Below, piece after piece: positions 1 through 8,545 of a DNA stretch of 64,000 nucleotides (position 1 is the first letter of the stretch; every line of letters starts with the position of its first letter). The notes under the pieces are model-generated. The model had not been told where the DNA came from. It searched no databases and saw only the letters and a program-made list of their open reading frames with translations. The stretch covers positions 1 through 64,000 of the forward strand of contig JBGUPU010000053.1 in assembly GCA_045130475.1 (NCBI GenBank). The letters run 5' to 3'. Made by a program: the position numbers and the translations under genes. The DNA is from CAG-791 sp045130475 (GTDB taxonomy: Bacteria; Bacillota; Clostridia; Lachnospirales; Lachnospiraceae).

Positions 1-13
1 AGGGTAGAGCGAG

Positions 14-84
14 AGCGTGCCCAAGGCGTTTGTGCAGCTTGACGAGACGGTGTTCACTTAACCTCCTTTTGACCTCAACATCAT
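14..84. repeat. 71-bp dispersed repeat, left copy
   Basis: This stretch matches the one at 63630-63701, near the other end of the window, in the same orientation and with only a handful of differences. The right copy contains a clean hairpin (GCGTGCCCAA with its complement); here one arm has decayed. The shared tail reads CCTTTTGACCTCAACATCAT. No gene is visible in bases 1-104. It may be a dispersed intergenic element or a degenerated terminator of a gene left of the window. Confidence 0.6.
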
Positions 85-116
85 AAAATGAGACTTTATG
101 AAGATTGGAGTATCAA

Positions 117-1166
117 TTGGCACAGGATGAGAAAAAACTGATCATCGGCAGCCGGGAGAGCCTGCTGGCCGTCAGACAGTCAGAGATCGTTCTCGACTAT
201 CTGCGTAAAAACTATCCGCAGATGCAGTTTGAACTGGTGACAATGAAGACGACCGGAGACAAGATTCTCCATAAACGCCTGGATGAGATCGGCGGAAAAG
301 GACTTTTTGTCAAGGAACTGGACCAGGCTCTGCGGGAAGGGCGTACAGATCTTTCTGTCCACAGTCTGAAAGACCTTCCGGCGGAGATCCCGGAGGATCT
401 TCCGGTCATCGGCTATTCAGGCAGAGAGGATCCCCGCGACGTGCTGGTGCTTCCGCAGGGCATTTCCGACATTTCCCGGATGGATCTGTCAAAACCCATC
501 GGGACGTCTTCACGCCGGCGTATTCTTCAGGCACAGGAACTCTTTCCGCAGGCAAGATTCGAGAGTGTGCGCGGAAATGTCCTCACGAGGCTGCGCAAGC
601 TTGATGAGGGCCAGTACAGCGCCCTCATCTTGGCCGCCGCGGGACTGCGGCGTCTTGGGCTGGAGAACAGGATCAGCAAGGTTTTTACAACAGAGGAAAT
701 GATCCCGTCCGCAGGGCAGGGAATACTGGCCCTGCAGGGACGGAAAGGAGTGGATTACTCCTGTCTGGACGGCTTTGTCAGCGCCCGGTCTGCCATAGCG
801 GCAGCAGCGGAGAGGGGCTTTGTCAATGCGCTCGGAGGAGGATGTACGTCCCCCATTGCCGCCCATGCAGAGTTTGTCGATCTCTGCGGTTTCAGCGAAA
901 AAGAGAATGCAGCAGAAGAGATTGGCCCGAAAAAGAATGCCGCAAAAGAGTTTGCCGCGGAAGAGAATGCCCCGGAAAAGAATGCCGCAGACAGTAAGGA
1001 CCATGCCTTCTGTCCAATGACCCTGCGCGGGTTTTATTACGACGAGGAGACAGGCAGGATCTATCGCAGAAGCATTACCGTGCAGGCAGCTGCACCGGAA
1101 GAGGGACGCGCCGCGGGCAGAGAGCTGGCCGCAGCGATTCTGGCAGACGTGAAAACACACAAGTAA
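117..1166 (+). CDS. hemC: Porphobilinogen deaminase (hydroxymethylbilane synthase)
   Basis: Polymerises four porphobilinogen molecules into hydroxymethylbilane in the cytosol, the step before uroporphyrinogen III. Family motifs are in order: IGSRESLLAVRQSE at the N-terminus, GKGLFVKELDQAL, VHSLKDLPAEIP, RRRILQAQ, RGNVLTRLRKLDEG, and the dipyrromethane-cofactor cysteine in GGGCTSP (about residue 243). TTG at 117 is preferred because GGAG (107-110) lies 6 nt upstream; TTG at 105 in the same frame is the alternative. The C-terminal domain is interrupted at about 898-1003 by a low-complexity insert of repeated ENAAEE/KNAA-like units that other HemC proteins lack, so the protein is longer than the usual 300-310 residues. 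It leads a cluster with cobA-hemD (28 nt downstream) and hemB. Confidence 0.95.
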   Translation: MAQDEKKLIIGSRESLLAVRQSEIVLDYLRKNYPQMQFELVTMKTTGDKILHKRLDEIGGKGLFVKELDQALREGRTDLSVHSLKDLPAEIPEDLPVIGYSGREDPRDVLVLPQGISDISRMDLSKPIGTSSRRRILQAQELFPQARFESVRGNVLTRLRKLDEGQYSALILAAAGLRRLGLENRISKVFTTEEMIPSAGQGILALQGRKGVDYSCLDGFVSARSAIAAAAERGFVNALGGGCTSPIAAHAEFVDLCGFSEKENAAEEIGPKKNAAKEFAAEENAPEKNAADSKDHAFCPMTLRGFYYDEETGRIYRRSITVQAAAPEEGRAAGRELAAAILADVKTHK

Positions 1167-1193
1167 GTCTGCCTTTACAGAGGATACATTATT

Positions 1194-2882
1194 ATGGCAG
1201 GAAAAGTATGGCTCGTGGGAGCCGGCCCCGGAGACCCGGGACTCTTTACGATCAAGGGACTTGAAGTCCTTCAGAATGCGGATGCGGTCGTCTATGATGC
1301 CCTCATCGGCGACTCTGTGCTTACTCTGATCCCTGGCCGGGCGGAAAAGATCAATGTCGGAAAGCGGGCAGGCAATCACCGCATGACCCAGGAGCAGATC
1401 AACCGTACACTTTTAGAGCAGGCCCTTGCGGGAAAAAGAGTCGTGCGCCTCAAGGGAGGAGATCCCTTCCTGTTCGGCCGCGGCGGGGAAGAGCTGGAGC
1501 TGCTCGTTGAAAACAATATCCCCTTCGAGATCGTGCCGGGAGTCACCAGTGCGGTTGCGGTTCCCGCCTATAACGGCATCCCCGTCACCCATCGCGATTT
1601 TACGTCCTCCGTGCACATCATCACCGGCCACCGGCGCGCATCCGGCAATCCCCACAGCGTCGGCAGGGCAGAAGCATCCCGGAATGCGGATACTGCCGAA
1701 ACTGTAACTGGAAGCACAGACAAATCAAACGAGTCCGACGGCCTGGGTATAGACTATGAGGCTCTTGTCCGAACCAAAGGAACACTGATCTTCCTGATGG
1801 GCCTTTCGACACTGCCGGTCATTATGCAGGGACTTCTCAAAGCGGGAATCGATCCAGAAACTCCTGCGGCAGTTCTGGAAAAAGGCACGACCGCCGGACA
1901 GAGGCGGGTTCTGGCGACTGTTTCCACCCTGGAAGCGGAAACAGACCGCGCCCAGATCAAGGCACCGGCCATCATTGTCGTCGGAGAGGTCTGCAGCCTG
2001 GCGGAATCCTTTGTCTGGGCGGAAAAACGCCCCCTGGCGGGCAAAAAAATCCTGCTCACCAGGCCCAAAGAACTGATCTCCGGGATGGCGGGACGCCTGC
2101 GGAAATTGGGAGCCGAAGTCCTGGAGATGCCCGCGATCGAGACCGTGCCCATCGAACCGAATCCCGCACTGGAAAAGTGTTTTCAAAAAGACACGGAGGA
2201 TCCTTCATGCACCCGCGCAGCTGCCGGAAAAACTGACTGGATCATCTTCACATCCCCCACCGGTGTGCGTATTTTTATGGACTGGTTTTTGACAGAACAT
2301 GATATCCGTGCCCTGGCTGGCATCAGGTTTGCTGTCATAGGAGAGGGCAGTGCCAAAAAGCTGCGCCAGTACGGGGTCCGCCCTGATTTCATACCTTCCG
2401 TCTACGACGGAGAGACGCTGGGCCGGGAACTTGCAGAGAAAATACGGCAGGAAAGAAACAGAGGGGCCGGATCGTCAGGGGAGTCCAAAACTCCTGAAAA
2501 CCACGTCTGCGTCCTGATCCCCCGCGCCGCCATCGGCAGCAGGGAACTGGTCGAGGAACTGGAAAAAGCCGGTGATATCGATATTCTGGATATTCCGACC
2601 TATACGACAGAATATGTGACGGAAGGAATCGTCGATGCCCGCGGGCAGATTGAAAAGGGTGAGATACACTACGCTGTCTTTACAAGTGCTTCCACAGTGC
2701 GCGGTTTCAGCGCAGTGATGAAAGATGCAGACCTGTCCCGGATCAAGGCAGTCTGCATCGGACGCCAGACCAGGGAGGCTGCCCGGGAACAGGGCATGGA
2801 GACCCGGATGGCGGAGAAAGCCACCCTGGACGCATTGCTGGATGCTGTCGTCCAATGCGCCGCGGAAGACAGGAAAACATGA
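1194..2882 (+). CDS. cobA/hemD: Fused uroporphyrinogen-III C-methyltransferase / uroporphyrinogen-III synthase
   Basis: A 562-residue two-domain enzyme. Residues 1 to about 275 are a CobA/SUMT S-adenosylmethionine methyltransferase (VWLVGAGPGDPGL at the start, then RLKGGDPFLFGRGGEE and VPGVTSA), which makes precorrin-2 for siroheme and cobalamin. Residues from about 280 are HemD, which cyclises hydroxymethylbilane (LAGKKILLTRP, IIFTSPTGVRIF, FTSASTVRGF). The fusion is common in Clostridia. It lies 28 nt after hemC and 92 nt before hemB, consistent with one operon. The CobA half has a Thr/Ser/Glu-rich insert at about 1635-1745 that looks like a flexible loop addition. Start ATG 1194 is supported by the conserved N-terminal glycine loop, although its ribosome site (AGAGGATA) is modest. 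Confidence 0.95.
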   Translation: MAGKVWLVGAGPGDPGLFTIKGLEVLQNADAVVYDALIGDSVLTLIPGRAEKINVGKRAGNHRMTQEQINRTLLEQALAGKRVVRLKGGDPFLFGRGGEELELLVENNIPFEIVPGVTSAVAVPAYNGIPVTHRDFTSSVHIITGHRRASGNPHSVGRAEASRNADTAETVTGSTDKSNESDGLGIDYEALVRTKGTLIFLMGLSTLPVIMQGLLKAGIDPETPAAVLEKGTTAGQRRVLATVSTLEAETDRAQIKAPAIIVVGEVCSLAESFVWAEKRPLAGKKILLTRPKELISGMAGRLRKLGAEVLEMPAIETVPIEPNPALEKCFQKDTEDPSCTRAAAGKTDWIIFTSPTGVRIFMDWFLTEHDIRALAGIRFAVIGEGSAKKLRQYGVRPDFIPSVYDGETLGRELAEKIRQERNRGAGSSGESKTPENHVCVLIPRAAIGSRELVEELEKAGDIDILDIPTYTTEYVTEGIVDARGQIEKGEIHYAVFTSASTVRGFSAVMKDADLSRIKAVCIGRQTREAAREQGMETRMAEKATLDALLDAVVQCAAEDRKT

Positions 2883-2973
2883 TAAGAGAAAAGAGTTCAG
2901 AGACAAGGATTTAGATAAGAGAACAGTAATCAGATATTCGAAAAGGGAACATTGACAGAAGGAGGAGAAGAAA

Positions 2974-3957
2974 ATGGATTTAACGATCAGACCCAGAAGG
3001 CTGAGGGGAAGCGACACACTGCGGCGCATGGTGCGCGAGACAAGACTTGACCCGGCTTCGCTGATCTATCCTATGTTTGTGATGGATGGGGAAAACACCG
3101 TTGAAGAAATCTCGGCACTGCCGGGACAGTACAGATATACAGTTGACCGCATGGAAGAGGAGCTGATCCGGCTTTCGGATGCCGGCGTCGATAAGGTCAT
3201 GTTTTTCGGAATTCCTGCCGTCAAGGACGAGATCGGTTCCCAGGCCTACAATGCGGAAGGCATTGTCCAGCGGGCCCTGCGAAAAGCAAAGAAGGATTTT
3301 CCCGACCTCTATCTGATCACAGATGTCTGCATGTGCGAATACACATCCCACGGCCACTGCGGCATGCTGTGCGGCTGTGACGTCGACAACGACAAGACCC
3401 TGGAACTGCTGTCCATGACCGCCCTCTCTCATGTCGAGGCCGGCGCGGATATGGTGGCTCCCTCTGATATGATGGACGGCCGTGTGCGCGCCATCCGTGA
3501 GACCCTCGATGCTGCCGGGCACACCACGACACCAATCATGTCCTACGCCGTCAAATATGCCTCCTCTTTCTACGGACCTTTCCGTGAGGCCGCGGGCTCC
3601 GCGCCCTCTTTCGGCGACCGCAAGAGCTATCAGATGGATTTCCACAACCGCCATGAGGCGATCCGCGAGGCCCTCCTCGACGTGGAGGAAGGCGCGGATA
3701 TCATCATGGTCAAGCCCGCAATGTCCTATCTTGACATAGTCCGCGATGTCCGTGAGAAAGTGGAAGTCCCTGTTGCTGCCTACAGTGTCAGCGGAGAATA
3801 CGCCATGATCAAAGCCGCCGCCGCAAAAGGCTGGATCGACGAGGAAAAGGTCATGTGTGAAGCGGCCGTATCCGTCTTCCGCGCAGGCGCCTCCGTGCTC
3901 CTGACCTACTACGCAAAAGAACTCGCCGCCTGCATCCGCAGCGGAAAAATAGGATGA
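2974..3957 (+). CDS. hemB: Delta-aminolevulinic acid dehydratase (porphobilinogen synthase)
   Basis: Condenses two 5-aminolevulinate molecules into porphobilinogen, the substrate of the hemC product. At 327 residues it has the usual length. Visible landmarks are the zinc-type cysteine cluster in DVCMCEYTSHGHCG, the first Schiff-base lysine in SYAVKYASSFYGPFR and the second in IIMVKPAMSYLDIV. An AGGAGGAG ribosome site lies just before ATG 2974. It is third in the hemC, cobA-hemD, hemB cluster. The 5-aminolevulinate-forming genes hemA and hemL are not in the window and may lie to the left. With cobU downstream, the pathway probably feeds corrinoid or siroheme synthesis, but heme cannot be excluded. 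Confidence 0.96.
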   Translation: MDLTIRPRRLRGSDTLRRMVRETRLDPASLIYPMFVMDGENTVEEISALPGQYRYTVDRMEEELIRLSDAGVDKVMFFGIPAVKDEIGSQAYNAEGIVQRALRKAKKDFPDLYLITDVCMCEYTSHGHCGMLCGCDVDNDKTLELLSMTALSHVEAGADMVAPSDMMDGRVRAIRETLDAAGHTTTPIMSYAVKYASSFYGPFREAAGSAPSFGDRKSYQMDFHNRHEAIREALLDVEEGADIIMVKPAMSYLDIVRDVREKVEVPVAAYSVSGEYAMIKAAAAKGWIDEEKVMCEAAVSVFRAGASVLLTYYAKELAACIRSGKIG

Positions 3958-3995
3958 GTCACTAACTCTGAAGATTGGAGGTCATTGACCTGTTT

Positions 3996-5237
3996 ATGTC
4001 AACGTTCATTTCAGCCGATAATTCCTGGATGCTGTTTGCAATCCTGGTCGTGATTGCCGCAGTTTCCATCCGACTTGAGCAGCGCTTTTTGTGGGCGGCC
4101 AAAGTATCTGCCTGCGTGCTCTGTCTTGTCCTTGCGATGATCCTTGCAAACCTCCGCATCATCCCGACGGATGCGCCTGCCTATGATTTCATCTGGTCCT
4201 ATCTGGTGCCCCTCGCAATACCTTTTCTCCTCTTTCAGGCGGATTTTCGAAAAATCTGGCGGGAGAGCGGCAGGATGTTGGGCATTTATCTGCTGGCCAG
4301 CCTCGGCACTGCCGCAGGGGGTGTCCTCGCATACTTTCTTTTGAAAAACAGGATCGGAGCGGCGGAGGCAAAGTCCGCCCTGGCCATGTTCGTCGGCACC
4401 TATGTCGGCGGTTCCGTCAATCTGGTTGCCATGGCAGATGCCACAGGAGCCGGGAAAAATCTGGTTTCCGCTTCCATTGTCGCCGATAATCTGCTCATGG
4501 TGCTCTACTTTTTCGTTCTGGCTGCCCTGCCGGCCTCCGGCTGGATCCTCAGACAGTACAGGCATCCCATCATCGACCGCCGCGCCAGGATCGAGGCATC
4601 CCCGGAAGAGATGGAGCAGGTAAAAAAACACCATCAGACCCACAAGTCCAGAGCAGCAGAATACTGGAAGGCCCGCCCGGTCTCCCTGGCGGATCTGGCA
4701 ACAGGATTTGCGGCGGCCTGCATGATCGTCGCCGTCTCCAAAATGCTTGCCGGCTTTTTTGAGGGGGCCATCGCGGGTGACAGCTTTGCAATCTCCCTTC
4801 TGCGCGGGCTTCTGGGAAATCAGTACCTGCTGATCACGACCATAACCACTGCACTGGCCACCTTCTTTCCGAAGTTTTTCGGAAACATCTCCGGTGCACA
4901 GGAGATCGGGACCTTCCTGATCCACATCTTCTTTGCGGTCATCGGAGCACCTGCTTCGATCGCGCTGATCATCAAGGATGCACCCCTCCTTCTTCTGTTC
5001 GCGGCGGTCATTGTCCTCATGAACCTTGTCTTTTCACTTGCTTTCGGAAAACTGTTCAGGTATTCCATCGAGGAAATCACGATCGCCTCCAATGCCAACA
5101 TTGGAGGCCCGACGACGGCGGCGGCCTTTGCCATCGCAAAAGGCTGGCATAGCCTGATCTTCCCTGCGATTCTGGTGGGTACGTTGGGATATGTAATCGG
5201 AAACTATTATGGAATCTTTCTTTTTACCTTCACATAA
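3996..5237 (+). CDS. DUF819 family integral membrane protein
   Basis: A 413-residue polytopic membrane protein of the DUF819 (YjcL-like) family, whose transported substrate is not established. It begins FISADNSWMLFAILVV, the typical family start, and has about ten hydrophobic helices. The conserved family glycine segments are GTYVGGSVNLVAMADATG and ANIGGPTTAAAFAIAKGW. I chose ATG 3996, preceded by GGAGG at 3977-3981; TTG 3975 in frame would add seven residues. The gene starts 38 nt after hemB and is followed by cobU, so it sits inside the tetrapyrrole/corrinoid block. A role in precursor or metal transport there is only a contextual guess. Confidence 0.85.
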   Translation: MSTFISADNSWMLFAILVVIAAVSIRLEQRFLWAAKVSACVLCLVLAMILANLRIIPTDAPAYDFIWSYLVPLAIPFLLFQADFRKIWRESGRMLGIYLLASLGTAAGGVLAYFLLKNRIGAAEAKSALAMFVGTYVGGSVNLVAMADATGAGKNLVSASIVADNLLMVLYFFVLAALPASGWILRQYRHPIIDRRARIEASPEEMEQVKKHHQTHKSRAAEYWKARPVSLADLATGFAAACMIVAVSKMLAGFFEGAIAGDSFAISLLRGLLGNQYLLITTITTALATFFPKFFGNISGAQEIGTFLIHIFFAVIGAPASIALIIKDAPLLLLFAAVIVLMNLVFSLAFGKLFRYSIEEITIASNANIGGPTTAAAFAIAKGWHSLIFPAILVGTLGYVIGNYYGIFLFTFT

Positions 5238-5321
5238 TAGTTGTGTGTAGATGTAAATATCGAGATGTATTTGTAAAGAGGAACCCATCGACTATATGCC
5301 CATTGCGGCAGGGAGCAGAGT

Positions 5322-5957
5322 TTGTTTACTTTGGTGATCGGCGGAAGTGCCAGCGGAAAAAGTGATTATGCGGAGCGGCATGTGCTGTCCTTAAAAGGGG
5401 ATGGTCCGAGACTATACATTGCGACCATGGAGCCCTTCGGAGAAGAGGCACGGACCCGTATTGCCCGCCACCATGCCATGCGCAGAGACCGCGGCTTTGA
5501 AACAATTGAATGTTATCGCAATGCAGGAGATGTCCTCCTTCCGGAGAACAGCATCGTGCTTCTCGAGGATCTGGGAAATCTTGTGGCCAACGAATTGTTC
5601 GGCACAGAGCCGGCACAGACAGAGGAAAGCAGAGATCTGCCTATCAATAAAGCCGGAAAACTGTCCGGAACAGACCCGGCACAGGCAGATGCCCGCGCAG
5701 AATGGAAAGCAGATAACATTTGCGCAGTTCTTTTGAACAAAATCGCAGCTGACATAGACAGCCTGCGCGCACAAAGCAGCCATCTGACCATCGTGACAAA
5801 CGAAGTATTTTCCGGGGGAAAAGAGTACGAGGGAGAAACCCTCACCTACTTGCGCCTGCTTGCAGCGCTCAACAGGAAACTGGCTGCCGGAGCGGATCTG
5901 GTTGTGGAAGTGGTCTGCGGCCTGCCGGATGTACTGAAAGGGCCGGAAAATATGTAA
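5322..5957 (+). CDS. cobU: Adenosylcobinamide kinase / adenosylcobinamide-phosphate guanylyltransferase
   Basis: A bifunctional nucleotide-loop enzyme of corrinoid salvage: it phosphorylates adenosylcobinamide and then adds GMP. The P-loop is at the N-terminus (VIGGSASGKSDYAE), followed by ATMEPFGEEARTRIARH, LLEDLGNLVANELF and the C-terminal TNEV and CGLPDVLKG signatures. It starts at TTG 5322 with GGGAG upstream. A low-complexity insert (about 5600-5710) with two near-identical PAQ-containing units splits the middle; family members are usually about 180 residues and this one has 211. A second, shorter cobU-like gene follows. Cobalamin genes beyond these are not in the window. Confidence 0.88.
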   Translation: MFTLVIGGSASGKSDYAERHVLSLKGDGPRLYIATMEPFGEEARTRIARHHAMRRDRGFETIECYRNAGDVLLPENSIVLLEDLGNLVANELFGTEPAQTEESRDLPINKAGKLSGTDPAQADARAEWKADNICAVLLNKIAADIDSLRAQSSHLTIVTNEVFSGGKEYEGETLTYLRLLAALNRKLAAGADLVVEVVCGLPDVLKGPENM

Positions 5958-5963
5958 GGATGA

Positions 5964-6022
5964 TCCGGACCATTTTGACGAATTCGGCATGTCCCGGACC
6001 ATTCTGACGAATTCAATATGTC
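5964..6022. repeat. Tandem duplication downstream of cobU
   Basis: Two nearly identical units of about 29 bp (CCGGACCATT, TGACGAATTC, ATGTCC) sit directly after the cobU stop. Similar short tandem units follow other stop codons in this window. Confidence 0.7.
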
Positions 6023-6075
6023 CTGGATTGAGCGAGAATTGACAAAAGACAAAAGTCCGGACAGGAGACAGAAAA

Positions 6076-6438
6076 ATGATTTTTGTGATCGGCCCGCTGT
6101 TTGCGGGAAAACAGGAGTATATCATGGAGACCCTCGGTTGGAATGAGGCCCAGTTCGAAACCTGCGCTGTCCGGGACGTCCAGGATCTGGCAGCGGATCT
6201 GAACACCGAACAGCTCCGCGAACTTGCAGATAAGCTGGCAAAGAAAAAAGTCGTGATCGCGACGGAGGTCGGCGGGGGCGTCGTTCCCCTTGATCCGGCT
6301 CAGAGACGGAGCCGGGAGGCTGCGGGCCGTCTGGCATGTCTTTTAGCAGAGCGTGCGGACACAGTCATCCGGGTGTGCTGTGGCCTTCCCCGATTTCTCA
6401 AGGGAGAGAGGCTTAAGGCTTATAAAGAAGATTCCTGA
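6076..6438 (+). CDS. Short CobU-like nucleotide-binding protein
   Basis: A 120-residue protein resembling a shortened CobU. It starts MIFVIGPLFAGKQEY, where the P-loop lysine is followed by Gln rather than Ser/Thr. It ends with TEVGGGVVPLDPAQRRSREA and RVCCGLPRFLKG, which align with the C-terminal CobU signatures TNEVG and CGLPxxLKG of the neighbour. The central portion of a full CobU is missing. It may be a specialised partner or regulator of CobU, or a decaying paralogue; the intact frame and the CobU-specific motifs argue for a working gene. It lies 118 nt after cobU. Confidence 0.65.
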   Translation: MIFVIGPLFAGKQEYIMETLGWNEAQFETCAVRDVQDLAADLNTEQLRELADKLAKKKVVIATEVGGGVVPLDPAQRRSREAAGRLACLLAERADTVIRVCCGLPRFLKGERLKAYKEDS

Positions 6439-6540
6439 AGGGAGCGAAGATACTTAAGGCTTATAAAGAAGATTCCTCAAGGGAGAGGAGAGGCTTAAGG
6501 CTTATGAAGAAGGTTCCTGAAGGAGAGGAGACGTTTAAGG
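6415..6540. repeat. Three tandem ~40-bp units between the CobU-like gene and the kinase
   Basis: The unit begins CTTAAGGCTTATAAAGAAG and ends in a purine-rich AAGGGAGAGGAG. It occurs three times with few changes. The first copy contains the last codons and stop of the upstream gene; the last supplies the ribosome binding site of the histidine kinase at 6544. The duplication has therefore multiplied a Shine-Dalgarno-like sequence. Confidence 0.8.
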
Positions 6541-6543
6541 AAT

Positions 6544-7998
6544 ATGGCTAAAAAAGTATTTTCCTATGCCTTCCTGCTCGGCGCAATGGTCCTGCTGCTT
6601 TCCGGCGGTATCTTTTTCGGCCTGCAGTACAGGCAGACGATGGATGATGCCTATGAGACCCTGCGGGGAGAAGCGTCCTACGTGGAGAGAGGCGTGAAGA
6701 TCGGCGGAGTCGAGTACCTGAAGAGTCTGGACAACACAAACCGGATCACGTGGATCGCGGCGGACGGCAGTGTGCTGTACGACAGCGAGTACCCGGATCT
6801 GACTGCCAATCAGGGAGAGTTCAAAGAAGTGCGGCAGGCACTGGAGACCGGGAGCGGAAGCGGAATCCGAAGGTCTTCTACCGGAAGGACACAGACAATG
6901 TATTACGGCCTTCTCTGTGAGGACGGTACGGTGATCCGCCTGTCACGTCCGGTCAGTGCGGTGCGGCATGCTTTTGCTCTTGTCAGCTTTCTGATGTCCG
7001 TGACAGTACTGGTACTGATCCTTATTTCCGCTTTGATCGCTTTCCGTATTGCACAAACCATCGCGGAACCCATCAACGAGATGGATCTGGATGATTTTCC
7101 CCATTCCAATCCCTATCCGGAGCTGCAGACGCTGGTGGAGCGCTTTGAGGAACAGAAAGAGGAGATCGCCAGCCAGGCTGTGGAAAGAGAACAGCTGCGC
7201 CGGGAAACGATGGAGCAGCAGGCGCAGGACCAGGAGCGGATGCGCCGGGAGTTTTCCGCAAACGTCTCCCATGAACTAAAGACCCCTCTGACATCTATCA
7301 ACGGCTTTGCCGAACTCATGCAAAACGGACTCTGCAATGAGGAGACAATGATCGAGTTCGCCGGAGATATTTATCGGGAGAGCCAGCGCCTCATCGCGCT
7401 GGTCAATGACATCATCCGGATCTCCGAGCTCGATGAGGGCGCGATCCACACCACCACAGAGAAAGTGGATATCGTAAAAGCGGCGGAAGACACGATCGAC
7501 ATTCTGCAGCCCGCCGCGGACAAACGCGGGATTTCCATTACCCTGCAGGCCCCTTCCGCAGAGGACGGCTCCCTCCTCCCTGTCCGTGTCGTCGGCTCGG
7601 ATTATCTGATCAGAGAAATGTTTTACAATCTGTGTGATAATGCCGTAAAATACAACCATGAAGGCGGAGACGTCTTGGTGACAATCCGGGAAGACGACAA
7701 TAATGCCATTGTCACCTTCGCGGACACCGGCATAGGGATTCCCGAGGCGGAACAGGAGCGCGTCTTTGAGAGATTCTACCGCGTGGACAAAAGCCACTCC
7801 CGCACCCTGGGCGGCACCGGCCTGGGCCTCTCTATCGTCAAACACGCCGCGCAGGTCCAGAATGCCTCCGTCGAAATGGAAAGCGAACCGGACAGAGGAA
7901 CCACAATTACCGTGCGCTTCCCCTTTGACAGGGAAGAGACAGACCTTAGTATCCATAAGGCAGAGGAATCCCGGCAGGATCATCAGATACCTTCCTGA
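6544..7998 (+). CDS. Membrane sensor histidine kinase, PhoR/WalK type
   Basis: A 484-residue two-component sensor. An N-terminal membrane helix (residues about 7-27) and a second (about 140-165) enclose an extracytoplasmic domain. Next come a coiled linker rich in Gln and Glu, the HisKA box FSANVSHELKTPLTSINGF with the phosphorylated His, the N box NLCDNAVKYN, the G1 box DTGIGIPEAE and the G2 box GGTGLGLSIVKHA. No response regulator gene is adjacent on either side, so the partner is encoded elsewhere or the gene is an orphan. The ribosome site comes from the repeat described just upstream. What it senses cannot be told from the sequence. Confidence 0.9.
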   Translation: MAKKVFSYAFLLGAMVLLLSGGIFFGLQYRQTMDDAYETLRGEASYVERGVKIGGVEYLKSLDNTNRITWIAADGSVLYDSEYPDLTANQGEFKEVRQALETGSGSGIRRSSTGRTQTMYYGLLCEDGTVIRLSRPVSAVRHAFALVSFLMSVTVLVLILISALIAFRIAQTIAEPINEMDLDDFPHSNPYPELQTLVERFEEQKEEIASQAVEREQLRRETMEQQAQDQERMRREFSANVSHELKTPLTSINGFAELMQNGLCNEETMIEFAGDIYRESQRLIALVNDIIRISELDEGAIHTTTEKVDIVKAAEDTIDILQPAADKRGISITLQAPSAEDGSLLPVRVVGSDYLIREMFYNLCDNAVKYNHEGGDVLVTIREDDNNAIVTFADTGIGIPEAEQERVFERFYRVDKSHSRTLGGTGLGLSIVKHAAQVQNASVEMESEPDRGTTITVRFPFDREETDLSIHKAEESRQDHQIPS

Positions 7999-8024
7999 CC
8001 AATGAAAAAACATAAAAAGAAGTG

Positions 8025-8066
8025 TTGACAAGGAGAGATAGTTGTGTATAATTAAATTGTACACAA
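8025..8066 (+). promoter_or_regulatory. trxAB promoter with overlapping palindromic operator
   Basis: A consensus-like promoter, TTGACA at 8025-8030 and TATAAT at 8047-8052 with a 16-bp spacer, is overlapped by the inverted repeat TTGTGTA (8042-8048) and TACACAA (8060-8066). The inner sequence ATAATTAAATTGTA resembles the operators of OhrR/MarR-type thiol-responsive repressors. Repression by such a factor is inferred from position and symmetry; the regulator is not encoded here. Confidence 0.65.
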
Positions 8067-8181
8067 TCAAATAGCAAGTAACACTAATACAGACCTATAG
8101 AAATATAAAAATGAAACATAATACCGCCCGGATAAAACAGGCGGGTAAACAAACCAAATGAAAAGAAAGGAAAGGTACATT

Positions 8182-8499
8182 ATGGTCCATACATTCACAG
8201 CTGATAATTTTGCAACTGAAGTTCTCAACAGCGATATCCCCGTATTCGTAGATTTCTACGCTGACTGGTGCGGCCCCTGCAAGATGATGTCCCCCGTGAT
8301 CGACAAGCTCGCGGACGAGTTTGACGGCAAGATCAAGGTCGGCAAGATCAATGTCGACGATGAGTCCGAGATCGCTGCACAGTACGGCATCATGAGTATC
8401 CCCAACATGAAGTTCTTCAAGGGCGGCAAAGTGGTCGATGAAGTTGTCGGCGCAATTCCCAAGGCAGCCATGAAGGCAAAATTCGAGGCAAATGTCTGA
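8182..8499 (+). CDS. trxA: Thioredoxin
   Basis: A 105-residue cytosolic thiol-disulfide reductant. It carries the active site ADWCGPCKMM, the buried Asp region VDFYADW and the cis-proline region IMSIPNMKFFKGG. ATG 8182 is chosen because AAAGGAAAGG lies 7-16 nt upstream; an in-frame ATG at 8158 would add eight unlikely residues (MKRKERYI). The gene sits 46 nt before trxB behind a promoter with a palindromic operator, so the two form a redox operon. Confidence 0.96.
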   Translation: MVHTFTADNFATEVLNSDIPVFVDFYADWCGPCKMMSPVIDKLADEFDGKIKVGKINVDDESEIAAQYGIMSIPNMKFFKGGKVVDEVVGAIPKAAMKAKFEANV

Positions 8500-8545
8500 T
8501 CCCCGAAGAGCAGCAAGGTGATAAAGAAGCAGACAGGAGAAAGAA

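Noticed and set aside
510..1379. Long minus-strand open frames opposite hemC and similar shadows opposite other genes, including 700-codon frames opposite both adhesins
   Set aside because: They follow from the codon composition of the plus-strand genes, lack ribosome sites and protein motifs, and overlap well-supported genes.
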